64,000 nt of DNA from Ignavibacteriota bacterium (GCA_003170475.1 PMZI01000026.1:189173-253172); one strand, 5' to 3'; positions 1-8,931 are shown, counted from the stretch's first letter. Translations and numbers: made by a program. Notes: a model not told the origin generated them from the letters alone.

Positions 1-746
1 CCGTCGGCATCGTTGAAGGGGAAGGGTACGATCGTGCGAACCTTGATCTCCCGGGACAACAGGAAGACCTCATTCGCGCCGTCTGTGAAACCGGCACGCC
101 AACGATCGTTGTGTTGATTGCCGGTAGCGCCGTAACAATGAAGAACTGGGTTGATGACGTGGCGGGGATTGTCGAAGCGTGGTACCCTGGAGAAGAGGGA
201 GGCAACGCACTTGCTGATGTTCTCTTTGGCGACTACAATCCCGGAGGCAAATTACCCATCACATTCCCACAGACCGTTGGACAGGTCCCGCTCTACTACA
301 ATCACAAACCAACAGGCAGAGGCGACGACTACACGGGGATGAGCGGCAAGCCTCTGTTTCCGTTCGGCTTCGGGCTCAGCTACTCGACATTTTCCTACAC
401 CAATCTACAGTTGAAGCCCGCGAACATTGTTCCCACGGGCACAGTTGAAGTGACGATTGATATCCAGAACACAAGTGCCCGTAAAGGCGAAGAGGTTGTC
501 CAACTCTACATTCATGATCCGGTCGCAAGCGTCACCAGGCCGTTGAAAGAGCTCAAAGGATTCAGGCGGGTGTCGTTGAATCCGAATGAGACGAAGACAG
601 TCTCATTCACTCTTGCGAGGGATGATTTTGGGCTCCTCGATTCAAAATTGAATTTTGTCGTTGAACCGGGAACCATCGAAGTGCTGATCGGCAGCTCGGC
701 TGATGACATACGAACACGGTCGAGCTTTGAAATTGTGAAACAATAG
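1..746 (+). CDS. Beta-glucosidase, GH3 family (3' end only)
   Basis: The reading frame is open from base 3 and ends at TAG 744-746, giving the last 247 residues; the start lies outside the window. The visible part covers the second half of the GH3 C-terminal domain (EGEGYDRANLDLPGQQEDL at the very start, then WYPGEEGGNALADVLFGDYN and GKLPITFP) and a fibronectin-III-like domain (from about residue 115, FPFGFGLSYSTF to the end). This order is standard for GH3 beta-glucosidases and beta-xylosidases, which release terminal beta-linked sugars from oligosaccharides, usually in the periplasm. The nucleophile lies in the missing N-terminal barrel, so substrate cannot be judged. A methyltransferase gene follows after 15 bases, suggesting one transcription unit. 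Confidence 0.93.
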   Translation, partial: VGIVEGEGYDRANLDLPGQQEDLIRAVCETGTPTIVVLIAGSAVTMKNWVDDVAGIVEAWYPGEEGGNALADVLFGDYNPGGKLPITFPQTVGQVPLYYNHKPTGRGDDYTGMSGKPLFPFGFGLSYSTFSYTNLQLKPANIVPTGTVEVTIDIQNTSARKGEEVVQLYIHDPVASVTRPLKELKGFRRVSLNPNETKTVSFTLARDDFGLLDSKLNFVVEPGTIEVLIGSSADDIRTRSSFEIVKQ

Positions 747-761
747 AACTCGGGGACTGGA

Positions 762-1769
762 ATGCAAAGAAATATGCTGATGTGGAAAAACAATATACTC
801 GCTTCGCCCAAAAGGATTGCCATCCCCATCATGACGCACCCCGGGATTGATCTCACCGGACATACGGTTGACGAGACGGTGCATAGTTCGGAATTACATG
901 CAGGCGCCGTTCAGGCTGTCGCAAAGGCTTATCCCACCGGTGCTTCGACTATGATCATGGATCTCTCCGTGGAGGCAGAGGCGTTCGGGGCAAAGGTTCG
1001 CTTCGCTGACAATGAAGTTCCCGCTGTGACCGGAAGATGCGTCTATGATGAAGAATCTATTGGGCGACTTGCGATTCCTGATCTCTCAGAGGCACGAGTC
1101 GGTCAATGGCTTGAGGCGGCACGCCGGGCTGCCTTGGTAATCACGGATCGACCGGTGTTCGCCGGATGCATTGGACCCTTTTCGCTCGCGGCTCGGTTGT
1201 ACGACGTCACCGAAATCATGACGGCAATTCTCATTGAGCCGGAGAGCATCTTGTCACTGGTGGACAAATGCACACGGTTTCTCATCACGTACGTGAAGGC
1301 GTTCAAATCGGTAGGAGCAAACGGGATTGTGATAGCGGAACCTGTTGCCGGGGTCCTGTCAGCAGATCTCTGCACTCAATTCTCGTCAGAATTCGTGCGG
1401 CGAATCGTCCTGGAAACTCAGGACGAGAACTTCCTCGTTGTTCTCCACAATTGTGGAGATACCGACACCCTACTGTCCTCGATGCACGGAACTGGCGCAG
1501 CGGGATTGCACTTTGGCAACCGATGCACGATTACGGGGGCGCTGGAACAGCTCCCTCCCGGAGTTCTTGTGTTGGGCAACCTTGACCCCGTCGGCGTATT
1601 CAAATCGGGAACGCCGGAGACAATAAGGGCGGCAACGGAGAGTCTCCTTCAGTCAACGAAGAGCTTTGCCAATTTCATCCTTTCTTCAGGATGCGATGTG
1701 CCGCCGAATGTGCCGCTGAAGAACATTGATGCTTTCTTCGACGCATTGGCTGAGTTTAATCGCTCATAG
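762..1769 (+). CDS. Zinc-dependent URO-D family methyltransferase (MtaA-like)
   Basis: 335 residues of the uroporphyrinogen decarboxylase fold. The MtaA/CmuA-type zinc site of corrinoid methyltransferases is visible: His229-x-Cys231 in LHNCGD and Cys311 in SSGCDVPP. True HemE enzymes lack this triad, so the protein is likely a methyltransferase moving a methyl group between a corrinoid protein and a thiol or folate acceptor, not a haem enzyme. It sits between a GH3 and a GH78 gene. A corrinoid protein, a reactivation protein and a second URO-D protein are encoded on the opposite strand 3-7 kb away. The start could also be the internal ATG at 774. Whether it is the substrate-side or acceptor-side methyltransferase cannot be told from sequence. 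Confidence 0.85.
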   Translation: MQRNMLMWKNNILASPKRIAIPIMTHPGIDLTGHTVDETVHSSELHAGAVQAVAKAYPTGASTMIMDLSVEAEAFGAKVRFADNEVPAVTGRCVYDEESIGRLAIPDLSEARVGQWLEAARRAALVITDRPVFAGCIGPFSLAARLYDVTEIMTAILIEPESILSLVDKCTRFLITYVKAFKSVGANGIVIAEPVAGVLSADLCTQFSSEFVRRIVLETQDENFLVVLHNCGDTDTLLSSMHGTGAAGLHFGNRCTITGALEQLPPGVLVLGNLDPVGVFKSGTPETIRAATESLLQSTKSFANFILSSGCDVPPNVPLKNIDAFFDALAEFNRS

Positions 1770-1843
1770 ACAATTCCAACCAAGATCCGCGACCAGACTC
1801 CATGGAAGAAACGGTTCCATGGCAGATTCGAAAGGGATTTGGC

Positions 1844-4513
1844 ATGGCATCCCGCAAACGCAAGGCGCCCAGATTCAATCGCCGCGATTTCTTCAAGAAG
1901 GCCACACTCGGGGGCCTCGCACTCCCGCTTCTCTCGTTTTCGCCGCAGGGTGAGAAAGTGAACCGCAGGCAAAGCGCGGCAAAACAACTTTCCATCCCTT
2001 CCATCCCTTCTCCGTCTCCGAACGCACTCGATTTGAGTCCAGCTGAATGGATTTGGTATCCCTCTGCACGAACACTTTCCAATTCCGTTGTTTTGTTCCG
2101 CCGCACCATCAAGCTTGATGGGCCGCCGAAAAAAGCGTCAGGGTGGATCGTTGCGGACAGCCGTTATCGACTCTTCGTCAATGGGAAGCGGGTTCAGTGG
2201 GGACCGGCTCCATCCGATCCGCGCTGGGTGGAAGCTGATCCTCTCGATCTCACATCCTTTCTCACTGAAGGGGAAAATGTCTTCGGCGTAGAAGTCCTTT
2301 ACTACGGCTTCGGCGATGGAACATATCCCATGGGAAAGCCCGGATTTCTCTTCAATCTTGGGATTGAGACCACCAACGGAAGGAATATCGACATCATCTC
2401 GGATACGACCTGGCAGACTCATTTGGCCCGCAGTTGGAAACCAGGAGGTTACAAACGCTGGTATGTGAGGTCATTGCAGGAGCAATTCGATGCGCGCTTG
2501 TATCCATATGGATGGCTTGGCTTGAATTTCAAACCGGATAACAACTGGTTGTTCCCTATCGACATTTTCTGTCCGGCAAATAAACCGCCGACGTGTTCAA
2601 CCTATCCTGAGTATGCGTTGGAAGTACGCGGAACGAAGGACATTTCTGAGCTGCGCCGTCGTTCAATCCCGATGTTGCATGAACACGACGTCGCTGTTGA
2701 AAAACTCTCCGAGTCACTCTGGATTCGGTGGAAACGTTCGCCGGAAGAGTACTTTGATACCTCAACGGATGACAGTTATGAAGCGGTCCGCTCTTCCGCC
2801 GCCGAACAGATCGATGCCACGACTTGGAAGACGAAACTCGACGGAGCTCTCGGGGCAGCCCTCACATTCGAATTCGAAGAACAGATCGTTGGATGGCCGC
2901 ACTTTACGATTGAGGCGCCGGAGGGAACCGTCATTGAGCTCATGGTTCAGGAATCCCACGAAGTCGGAGGCCCGCCGCTCCTCAATACGCAGTTCTATGC
3001 CTGGACGCGATTCATCTGCAAGGAAGGCGTCAACGATTTCGAGACATTCGATTTTGAAAGCTGTCGCTGGATGCAACTTCATATTCATGGGGCGACTGGA
3101 GAGGTCACCGTGCGAAATGTTGGTCTTCGTCGGAGAGAGTTTCCCTGGCCTGCAAGCCCCGACATCAAGTGCTCCGAGTCTGCACTTCAGCGGCTCTTCG
3201 ACGCTTCGGTCAACACGCTGCACAACTGTGCGCAAGAGACCATCGTTGATGGCATGGCGCGCGAACGCCAACAATACAGCGGTGACGGCGGGCATCAATT
3301 GCACGCGATCTACTCTGCGTTCGGTGATACTCGATTGACGGCACGATACATGACGACGTTTAGCCAAGGAATGACCATCGATGGATATTTTCTCGATTGT
3401 TGGCCGGCCTACGATCGTCTCGCTCGGCTGATGGAACGTCAATTGCAAATGACCTTCTGGGGGCCGCTCCTCGATCACGGAGTCGGATTCAATTTTGACT
3501 GCTGGCATCATTATCTCTACACAGGCGATCTCGATGCTTTGCGGGAACCGTATCCTCGTCTTCTCAGGTTCTTCAGCTATTTGAAATCGATTCGCTTGGA
3601 CGATGGTTTACTGCCCGCGGAGAATCTTGGTGTGCCGTCGCTCTACATTGACCATAATGCTTTCAAGAAACAGCGGCACAAACAGTGTTCGTTCAACCTC
3701 TACACGGCGGCGATGCTCGAACACGCTTTGGCGTCTCTTTGCGACGAGTTTGGAGATCGGCAATGGGCTGCAGAAGCCAGGGAGGTCGGAGCCGCTCTGC
3801 TGAAGCAAACGGTCAAAACGTTTTGGGATCGTAAGAGGGAATTGTTTGTCGACAATCTTCCCTGGCTGCATGAGGAGAAGGAGACCCGTCTGTCAGACCG
3901 GACGCTCGCAACATCGATACTCTTTGATCAATGTCCAGGGGGCAAACAGAAGGCGGCGCTTGATGCGCTTGCAGAATTGCCGCCTGAAATGGGATTTTCA
4001 TACCCGGCGAATGCCGGATGGCGGTTGTGGGCGCTTGCGAGGGGGGGGCGCGCTGATGCGGTCGTCAGGGACCTGCGAACCCGCTGGGCAACGATGGACT
4101 CTGTCCGTTTGAACAACACACTCCAGGAATTCTGGATCGTGAAGCCGGATACAACATCGCAATGGAGCCATTGTGCTGTGGTACCGCTGTATGTGCTCTA
4201 TATGAATATCGCAGGGATCAAGTCACTCGAACCTGGATTCAAACGATACGAAATCGTTCCGCAGTTCGCGGATATCGAATCGCTTTCCCTTACGGCCAAC
4301 ACTGTCCTGGGACCGATTCGCGTGGAGACTAAAGGACTTGTTGGAAGTCGCTTGCTTGTCGTGGAAACGCCTGCTCACGGGGAAGGGGAGATAGCTCTTG
4401 ATTCCAGGGAGTCTGTGCCGCTTCAAAGGTTGAAAGGGAAGGGAGGCTTGAACCGGGTTCGCTATCGCCTGCCGGCTGGGGAGAAGGTGATCCTCACGCT
4501 GAAATACACTTAG
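1844..4513 (+). CDS. Alpha-L-rhamnosidase-like glycoside hydrolase (GH78), Tat-exported
   Basis: 889 residues from ATG 1844. This start was chosen over the upstream ATG at 1802 because AAAGGGA lies about 7 bases before it and because it puts a twin-arginine signal (NRRDFFKKATLGG) near the N terminus. The body follows GH78 order: an N-terminal beta-sandwich that binds sugar, a second sandwich, an (alpha/alpha)6 catalytic barrel and a C-terminal sandwich. The GH78 signature is readable as RERQQYSGD, with Glu474 and Asp481 in the usual catalytic positions. GH78 enzymes remove terminal alpha-L-rhamnose from pectin, flavonoid glycosides or bacterial polysaccharide. Tat export implies a periplasmic enzyme folded before transport. 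The gene faces a minus-strand operon that ends 69 bases away. Confidence 0.88.
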   Translation: MASRKRKAPRFNRRDFFKKATLGGLALPLLSFSPQGEKVNRRQSAAKQLSIPSIPSPSPNALDLSPAEWIWYPSARTLSNSVVLFRRTIKLDGPPKKASGWIVADSRYRLFVNGKRVQWGPAPSDPRWVEADPLDLTSFLTEGENVFGVEVLYYGFGDGTYPMGKPGFLFNLGIETTNGRNIDIISDTTWQTHLARSWKPGGYKRWYVRSLQEQFDARLYPYGWLGLNFKPDNNWLFPIDIFCPANKPPTCSTYPEYALEVRGTKDISELRRRSIPMLHEHDVAVEKLSESLWIRWKRSPEEYFDTSTDDSYEAVRSSAAEQIDATTWKTKLDGALGAALTFEFEEQIVGWPHFTIEAPEGTVIELMVQESHEVGGPPLLNTQFYAWTRFICKEGVNDFETFDFESCRWMQLHIHGATGEVTVRNVGLRRREFPWPASPDIKCSESALQRLFDASVNTLHNCAQETIVDGMARERQQYSGDGGHQLHAIYSAFGDTRLTARYMTTFSQGMTIDGYFLDCWPAYDRLARLMERQLQMTFWGPLLDHGVGFNFDCWHHYLYTGDLDALREPYPRLLRFFSYLKSIRLDDGLLPAENLGVPSLYIDHNAFKKQRHKQCSFNLYTAAMLEHALASLCDEFGDRQWAAEAREVGAALLKQTVKTFWDRKRELFVDNLPWLHEEKETRLSDRTLATSILFDQCPGGKQKAALDALAELPPEMGFSYPANAGWRLWALARGGRADAVVRDLRTRWATMDSVRLNNTLQEFWIVKPDTTSQWSHCAVVPLYVLYMNIAGIKSLEPGFKRYEIVPQFADIESLSLTANTVLGPIRVETKGLVGSRLLVVETPAHGEGEIALDSRESVPLQRLKGKGGLNRVRYRLPAGEKVILTLKYT

Positions 4514-4582
4514 AGCATCATTGAATCTTTGCAAGGTGCCAAGGACAAGCTATTTGAACTTGAAAAGGCGCCATAAACGCGC

Positions 4583-5743
4583 TCACTGGTAAACGCATTT
4601 GTGGGCTTCGTCTGCGAACGCTTTCAGCAATTCTATGTCTGCATCGAAAAAGTGGTCAGAAGGACAGAGTATATAACCTCCGCCGCTTCCGGCCTCCTCG
4701 AAACACTTGCGCACCGCCTTCCTCGTTTCTTCTGTCGTGCATCCTTTGAAGTAGTGGAATTGGTCGAACCCGCCGATCATGCACACGCGCTCTCCAATTC
4801 TTTCCTTTGCTTCCGCAAGAATCGTATCGCCTCCCATGGATTCTGGAGTGAACGTTTCCAAAGCATCAGGCTTCATATCTGCAAGCCGTTCGAGAAACGC
4901 CATCATTCCTCCGCACGTATGATACACGATTCGTTGTCCTGCTTCGTGGGCGAGTTGAATCAGCTGAGAGTCGTAGGGAGCAACAAACTGGTCGAAGATA
5001 TCGGGAGAGATGACCGTGGACGATGCATCGCCGCCACCAAGTTCGATAACGTCGTACTGTGCCCCTTTCATCGATTGGATGAAAACCTTCTTCCGTTCGA
5101 GCATCACGTTCAGGAACGAATTGACCCAATCGGGATCTTCAAACGTTGCCATGATAAGGTCCTCGATGCCGAAGAGCACAGAAGCGTCCTGCCAACAACC
5201 GGGTTGGCCATACACATCGAAAGAGTTGACGAATCCGCGGAACATCCCCCGCTCGCCGAATTCTGCCGCTTGCTTATTGACCTCAGCGACGTCACACTTC
5301 GGTTTCACCGCGAATTTGGCAATGATATCGATATCAGATTTTTCTTTCACAAGCCGTTCGCTGACCCATGAGGTGTATTCGTTGCTCTGCAGGACAGTTG
5401 TCAGGGTCTTCTTCGGCGTGATAAACTTGTAACGAATCGTCTCATATCGGGGATCGGGGATCGCCTCGTGCTCGATCCTCCAGGTGTCGGAGGTGACGCG
5501 ATGAGCCTCGAGGTATCCAGGGACATGATGTGGGTCGTAGTATTCTCCCTTCGATTCGTCTGGCTGGTACGCCAGGAGCCACCGTATGGGGTCAATCCCC
5601 AAATCGGCAAAGAATTGATCGTTGGAAATGCCGTTCATGTACTTCGTGAGGAAATACGGCATCACGTGGTGGGTGGTGACGGGCAACCGATCAGGTTTCT
5701 GATGCGTCAAAGCCGCAGTGAACCTCTGTTTTGGAGTCATCAT
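4583..5743 (-). CDS. URO-D family methyltransferase (corrinoid-linked)
   Basis: 386 residues starting MMTPKQRFTAALTHQKPDR, a typical N terminus of MtaA/MtbA/CmuA-like proteins. It carries its own zinc triad: His275-x-Cys277 (YHTCGG) and Cys360 (YILCPSDHFFDAD). It is distinct from the 335-residue URO-D protein encoded at 762, so the locus has two such enzymes. In known systems one methyltransferase loads the corrinoid from the substrate and another passes the methyl group on. It is the last gene of a minus-strand run (corrinoid protein, reactivator, ribokinase, isomerase, this gene), 15 bases after the isomerase gene. No HemE neighbours are present, so haem synthesis is unlikely. Confidence 0.87.
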   Translation of the reverse strand: MMTPKQRFTAALTHQKPDRLPVTTHHVMPYFLTKYMNGISNDQFFADLGIDPIRWLLAYQPDESKGEYYDPHHVPGYLEAHRVTSDTWRIEHEAIPDPRYETIRYKFITPKKTLTTVLQSNEYTSWVSERLVKEKSDIDIIAKFAVKPKCDVAEVNKQAAEFGERGMFRGFVNSFDVYGQPGCWQDASVLFGIEDLIMATFEDPDWVNSFLNVMLERKKVFIQSMKGAQYDVIELGGGDASSTVISPDIFDQFVAPYDSQLIQLAHEAGQRIVYHTCGGMMAFLERLADMKPDALETFTPESMGGDTILAEAKERIGERVCMIGGFDQFHYFKGCTTEETRKAVRKCFEEAGSGGGYILCPSDHFFDADIELLKAFADEAHKCVYQ

Positions 5744-5758
5744 AGGGTGCTTCTGTCT

Positions 5759-6301
5759 TCAGCGAATCTCTGGAATTCTCTTGATGTTTGGATCGGTGAA
5801 TACGTCGCTCTCGTCTCTGCTCGTCGACGAGAATTCGGAGATGATTGCGCCTTGATCTCCGGCCTGAAACCAATGTAATGTGTCGGGTGGGATGGTATAT
5901 TGATCGCCCGGCCGAAGAATCGTCTCGTTCCATACGGAGAGGTGCTTTTTGTATCGATCGGGAACGTGGGCCCTGGGGGCTGGATTGGCCGGGCCCTCGA
6001 CGTACAAATACACTTCTCCCCACCGGCATCGAAACGTCTCCCGTTTCCCGGCGTTGAGCTCATCGACCCTCGGATGACGATGTTGTGGGCACATCTGACG
6101 TGGGAGGAGAACGAGTTCCTTCGCGCAATACCTCTCATTGTTTTCATACACGATGATCTCGAGCCCCAGATGCTGAATATCATTCAGTCCAAAGTCGGCA
6201 ACTTCCATCGAGTATTTCTCCTGCTCCCTGAATGCAATGTTCGCTTTCCGCAGGAGAGCAGCAGCCTCGGCTTGCAGGTGTTGGACTTCTTCCTGTTTCA
6301 T
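5759..6301 (-). CDS. D-lyxose ketol-isomerase-like cupin protein
   Basis: 180 residues from ATG 6301, preceded by GGAGG; a GTG 18 bases upstream is also in frame. The sequence matches the D-lyxose isomerase (DUF1498) cupin family: the metal-binding stretch MCPQHRHPRVDE is followed by E-F-RCRWGEVYLYVEG, and DTLHWFQAG supplies the late cupin histidine. Family members interconvert D-lyxose and D-xylulose or D-mannose and D-fructose with a divalent metal. The gene lies between ribokinase and a methyltransferase gene, which suggests the operon isomerises and then phosphorylates a rare sugar, possibly one freed from an O-methylated glycan. Sugar identity is not visible in the sequence. Confidence 0.82.
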   Translation of the reverse strand: MKQEEVQHLQAEAAALLRKANIAFREQEKYSMEVADFGLNDIQHLGLEIIVYENNERYCAKELVLLPRQMCPQHRHPRVDELNAGKRETFRCRWGEVYLYVEGPANPAPRAHVPDRYKKHLSVWNETILRPGDQYTIPPDTLHWFQAGDQGAIISEFSSTSRDESDVFTDPNIKRIPEIR

Positions 6302-6370
6302 CCTTTTGTGATCCTCCACGTTTCCGAATAAAGGTACTCAACAATCTTCTCTGTCTCAAATGAATAGGTT

Positions 6371-7303
6371 CTACAACTCCTGGGTTCTCGCCTTAAGAAA
6401 ATCGAGAATCTCCGATCGCCGCGGTGCAGATGGTTGCGCGCCAAGTTTCTGAACTGACAGAGCCCCGGCTGCATTCGCGAAACCTACAGCCTCGCGCAAG
6501 CTCGACCCCTCGCCAATCGAGACGGCAAGCGCTCCATTGAATACGTCTCCCGCGGCTGTCGTATCGACGGGTTTCACAGAAAAGGCCGGAATGAATTCGT
6601 ATGTTTCGGTTTCCGCAAGAAATGCACCACGTGCCCCGAGCGTAATAACAACGGCTCCGACTCCTTGCGACATCAGGGCCTTTGCTGCAGCTTCCAGGGA
6701 TTTGTGATCTACCAGTGGAATGCCGGTGAGAACCTCGGCCTCGGCCTGATTAGGAGTGATGACCGAGACAAACTGGAGCGCCTCAGTGTCAATCCTTCGG
6801 GCGGGTGCAGGATTCAGAATAACTCGAACTCCAGCCTGCGCGGCACACCGAATCGCTGCTTCAACGGTGGGGAGAGGTATCTCGAGCTGGACCAGGAGCA
6901 CGTCGGCCGATGAAATGAGATCGAGTGTCTCCGAAAGGTCAGATGGATGGAATCCGGCATTTGCCCCCGAGGCAACTCCGATGCTGTTCTCTCCACGGTC
7001 GTCGACAAAGATGAGTGCTACGCCCGAAGGAGCGGCGGAGTCAGTTCCCACGAACTCAGCATTGATCCCTTCTCTCCTGAAGCCTTCCATCGACTGGCTC
7101 CCAAAGAGATCGGCGCCGATTTTCGTGAGGAGTGTGACCTCTCCGCCGGCGCGTGCGGCTGCGACAGCTTGGTTCGCGCCTTTCCCTCCGGCTGCCATGG
7201 TGAACGATCCGTTGATGACCGTCTCACCGGGTGCAGGAAGATGGGAGAGTTTCACGATCATGTCGGTGTTGGAACTTCCGACGACGACAATCTTCGGTTT
7301 CAT
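6371..7303 (-). CDS. rbsK: Ribokinase (PfkB family sugar kinase)
   Basis: 310 residues with all PfkB landmarks: N-terminal VVGSSNTDMIVKLSHLPAPGET, the glycine-rich GGKGANQAVAAARAGG, the ribokinase-type LNPAPAR and NQAEAEVLTG, and the C-terminal anion hole and catalytic base DTTAAGDVFNGALA. It phosphorylates ribose or a related pentose at O5 with ATP. The start codon overlaps the stop of the upstream reactivator gene by 4 bases (ATGA, 7300-7303), indicating translational coupling. Its neighbours, an isomerase and corrinoid methyltransfer genes, are unusual company for rbsK, so the real substrate may be another sugar of the PfkB range. Confidence 0.88.
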   Translation of the reverse strand: MKPKIVVVGSSNTDMIVKLSHLPAPGETVINGSFTMAAGGKGANQAVAAARAGGEVTLLTKIGADLFGSQSMEGFRREGINAEFVGTDSAAPSGVALIFVDDRGENSIGVASGANAGFHPSDLSETLDLISSADVLLVQLEIPLPTVEAAIRCAAQAGVRVILNPAPARRIDTEALQFVSVITPNQAEAEVLTGIPLVDHKSLEAAAKALMSQGVGAVVITLGARGAFLAETETYEFIPAFSVKPVDTTAAGDVFNGALAVSIGEGSSLREAVGFANAAGALSVQKLGAQPSAPRRSEILDFLKARTQEL

Positions 7304-8031
7304 CGCTGTTCCGCGGCGAGCTCTGATTCATCTACTCTTCGGAAACAATCCTTGAGCTCGCAGATCGAACACTGGAAGGCGCCGCGCTTCACATTGGGTC
7401 CGAGGCCGATAATGCCGCTCAGCGATTTGATGGGAATCATGAGCGAACTGGGTGTGAGGGAGATGCCGCAAAAGTCCGGCGGAAAGAAGGAGAATAATTT
7501 CTGCTGGTCGGTGACAGGCCAATCACAATACCCGGGGCAGTAGCGATTGGTGATGGTCCATCCTCGAGGCGTCACGCGCTCCGCAATGCGCTTCTCCAGC
7601 CACTCGGACGCTCGATCAGCGACCTCTGAACCTATGGCGTCGACGAGATATCCCTTCATCATGTCGGCTTCCGCCATGAGCTGGTGTGACCACTGCTCAA
7701 GGAGTGGACCGGCCGTCGAGACGAACAACGCGGCTGTCGTCGACTTCTTCAGCTGTGAAGCGATGATGGGACCGGTTGAAATGTGAACATCACCGCACTC
7801 GATCCCGGATTCCGTCAGCGAGAAAAGGTCCGGAGGGAGAATTCGGAAGCCACATTGAATGGCAAGTCGGAGCGGAACTTCAGGCAAGATTTCGTCAATC
7901 AATTGACGAACGATCTCGGGAGGCGGACCTTTTCGATACCCCAGGTCCCTCTCGACGATCGTTCGATCAATTGCGAGCTCTTGAAATGAGGGAGAGAATG
8001 AAAAAGTTTCAGGTGTCGGAAATTCAGGCAT
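7300..8031 (-). CDS. Corrinoid reactivation protein (MetH activation-domain type)
   Basis: 243 residues from ATG 8031, two bases past the stop of the corrinoid protein gene; a TTG 18 bases upstream is in frame but less likely. The C-terminal half carries the hallmarks of the S-adenosylmethionine-binding activation domain of cobalamin-dependent methionine synthase: TNRYCPGYCDWPVTDQQKLF, then LTPSSLMIPIKSLSG-IIGLG. It ends with a Cys cluster (FQCSICELKDC). In MetH this domain remethylates oxidised cob(II)alamin. As a free-standing protein beside a corrinoid carrier it probably rescues that carrier after accidental oxidation, the role RamA-type proteins play elsewhere. It lies in the middle of the methyl-transfer operon and is translationally coupled to ribokinase. 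Confidence 0.83.
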   Translation of the reverse strand: MPEFPTPETFSFSPSFQELAIDRTIVERDLGYRKGPPPEIVRQLIDEILPEVPLRLAIQCGFRILPPDLFSLTESGIECGDVHISTGPIIASQLKKSTTAALFVSTAGPLLEQWSHQLMAEADMMKGYLVDAIGSEVADRASEWLEKRIAERVTPRGWTITNRYCPGYCDWPVTDQQKLFSFFPPDFCGISLTPSSLMIPIKSLSGIIGLGPNVKRGAFQCSICELKDCFRRVDESELAAEQR

Positions 8032-8033
8032 CC

Positions 8034-8708
8034 CTAGTTCGGCGTGCAACGGGTATTCAAGAATTCCACGGCACCTTGCGGATCCGGAGAGTAGTAGTCC
8101 GCCCCAATTTTCGCGGCGAACTCTTCTGTCACCGGTGCCCCGCCAATGATTACTTTGACTGCAGGGTGTTTCGACTTAATGTGCTGTACCGTCGCTTCCA
8201 TGTTGACCATCGTTGTCGTCAGCAATGCGCTCAGTCCAACAACGCAACCCGGATGTTCATCGACAGCTTTGAGGAACTTGTCCGGAGAGACATCGGTGCC
8301 CAGGTCGACGACTTCCCAACCGGAGCCCTCGATGACCATGGACACGAGTTTCTTGCCGATGTCATGAAGATCACCCAAAACTGTTCCTATGACGATCGTC
8401 CCTTTGTGTTTGAGCTCGTCGGATTTAAAGAATGGCTTCAGATGTTCCATCGCGGCAGCCATTGCCTTTGCCGCCATCAAAACATCGGGGACGAATATTT
8501 CCTTGTTTCGAAATCGTACTCCCACCTTTTGCATCCCGACGATGAGTGCTTTGGAAAGAATGTCTTGTGGCGCAATTCCAGCCTCGAGTGCTTTCCTCGC
8601 AAGTTCGTCCGTTCCGTCCTGACCCTTCATGTCCGGCGGGTAAGGGGATTTAATGTTGACTTTTCCGCGTTCTACGCAGCGTTGAAGGGATTCAAGGATT
8701 TCGTTCAT
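8034..8708 (-). CDS. Corrinoid (cobalamin)-binding methyl carrier protein
   Basis: 224 residues from ATG 8708, chosen because it gives the normal MtbC/MtaC-type N terminus; upstream in-frame codons look non-coding. An alpha-helical cap (residues 35-95, with KEIFVPDVLMAAKAM) is followed by a B12-binding Rossmann domain. The cobalt-ligand motif Asp113-x-His115-x-x-Gly118 (GDLHDIGKKLV), Ser160-x-Leu162 and a late GG (IIGGAPVT) are all present. The protein would carry the methyl group between the two URO-D methyltransferases encoded nearby. It is the first gene of the minus-strand run of five and has a good sigma-70-type promoter about 80 bases upstream. Confidence 0.9.
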   Translation of the reverse strand: MNEILESLQRCVERGKVNIKSPYPPDMKGQDGTDELARKALEAGIAPQDILSKALIVGMQKVGVRFRNKEIFVPDVLMAAKAMAAAMEHLKPFFKSDELKHKGTIVIGTVLGDLHDIGKKLVSMVIEGSGWEVVDLGTDVSPDKFLKAVDEHPGCVVGLSALLTTTMVNMEATVQHIKSKHPAVKVIIGGAPVTEEFAAKIGADYYSPDPQGAVEFLNTRCTPN

Positions 8709-8784
8709 CGGTTTTCTCGCAGATGTTGGTGAATGCGAAAGTGCTCTTTTGCCGCGTCGGTGACTGGAATGGCGGGCTACATGA

Positions 8785-8813
8785 ATAATACACCTTTGAT
8801 TGAAAAAACTCAA
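8785..8813 (-). promoter_or_regulatory. Predicted promoter of the corrinoid methyl-transfer operon
   Basis: On the minus strand TTGAGT (8813-8808) and TATTAT (8790-8785) are separated by exactly 17 bases. The next gene downstream is the corrinoid protein start at 8708, leaving a leader of about 70 bases. I saw no B12-box or other cobalamin riboswitch in that leader. Confidence 0.5.
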
Positions 8814-8902
8814 GTATCTGATGTTCGTTAAGTGCGGAATACTTTTTCGTGAGGTGATTCCCTTGAACTCGTTTGCCTGTTTTTCCTATTTCTGGGCGGG
8901 GT

Positions 8903-8931
8903 TTGACTATGCAATGGGAACTTACTACTTT
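8903..8931 (+). promoter_or_regulatory. Possible promoter of the lipid kinase gene
   Basis: TTGACT (8903-8908) and TACTTT (8926-8931) with a 17-base spacer lie about 40 bases before the kinase ATG and diverge from the corrinoid operon promoter. The -10 match is only four of six. Confidence 0.35.

Noticed and set aside
762-1769. HemE (uroporphyrinogen decarboxylase) for haem synthesis
   Set aside because: The His-x-Cys...Cys zinc triad and the corrinoid neighbours point to methyl transfer; no other haem synthesis gene is nearby.
4601-5371. 256-codon open frame on the plus strand
   Set aside because: It lies wholly antisense to the second URO-D methyltransferase, which has full catalytic motifs and proper neighbours; the plus-strand product has no recognisable pattern.
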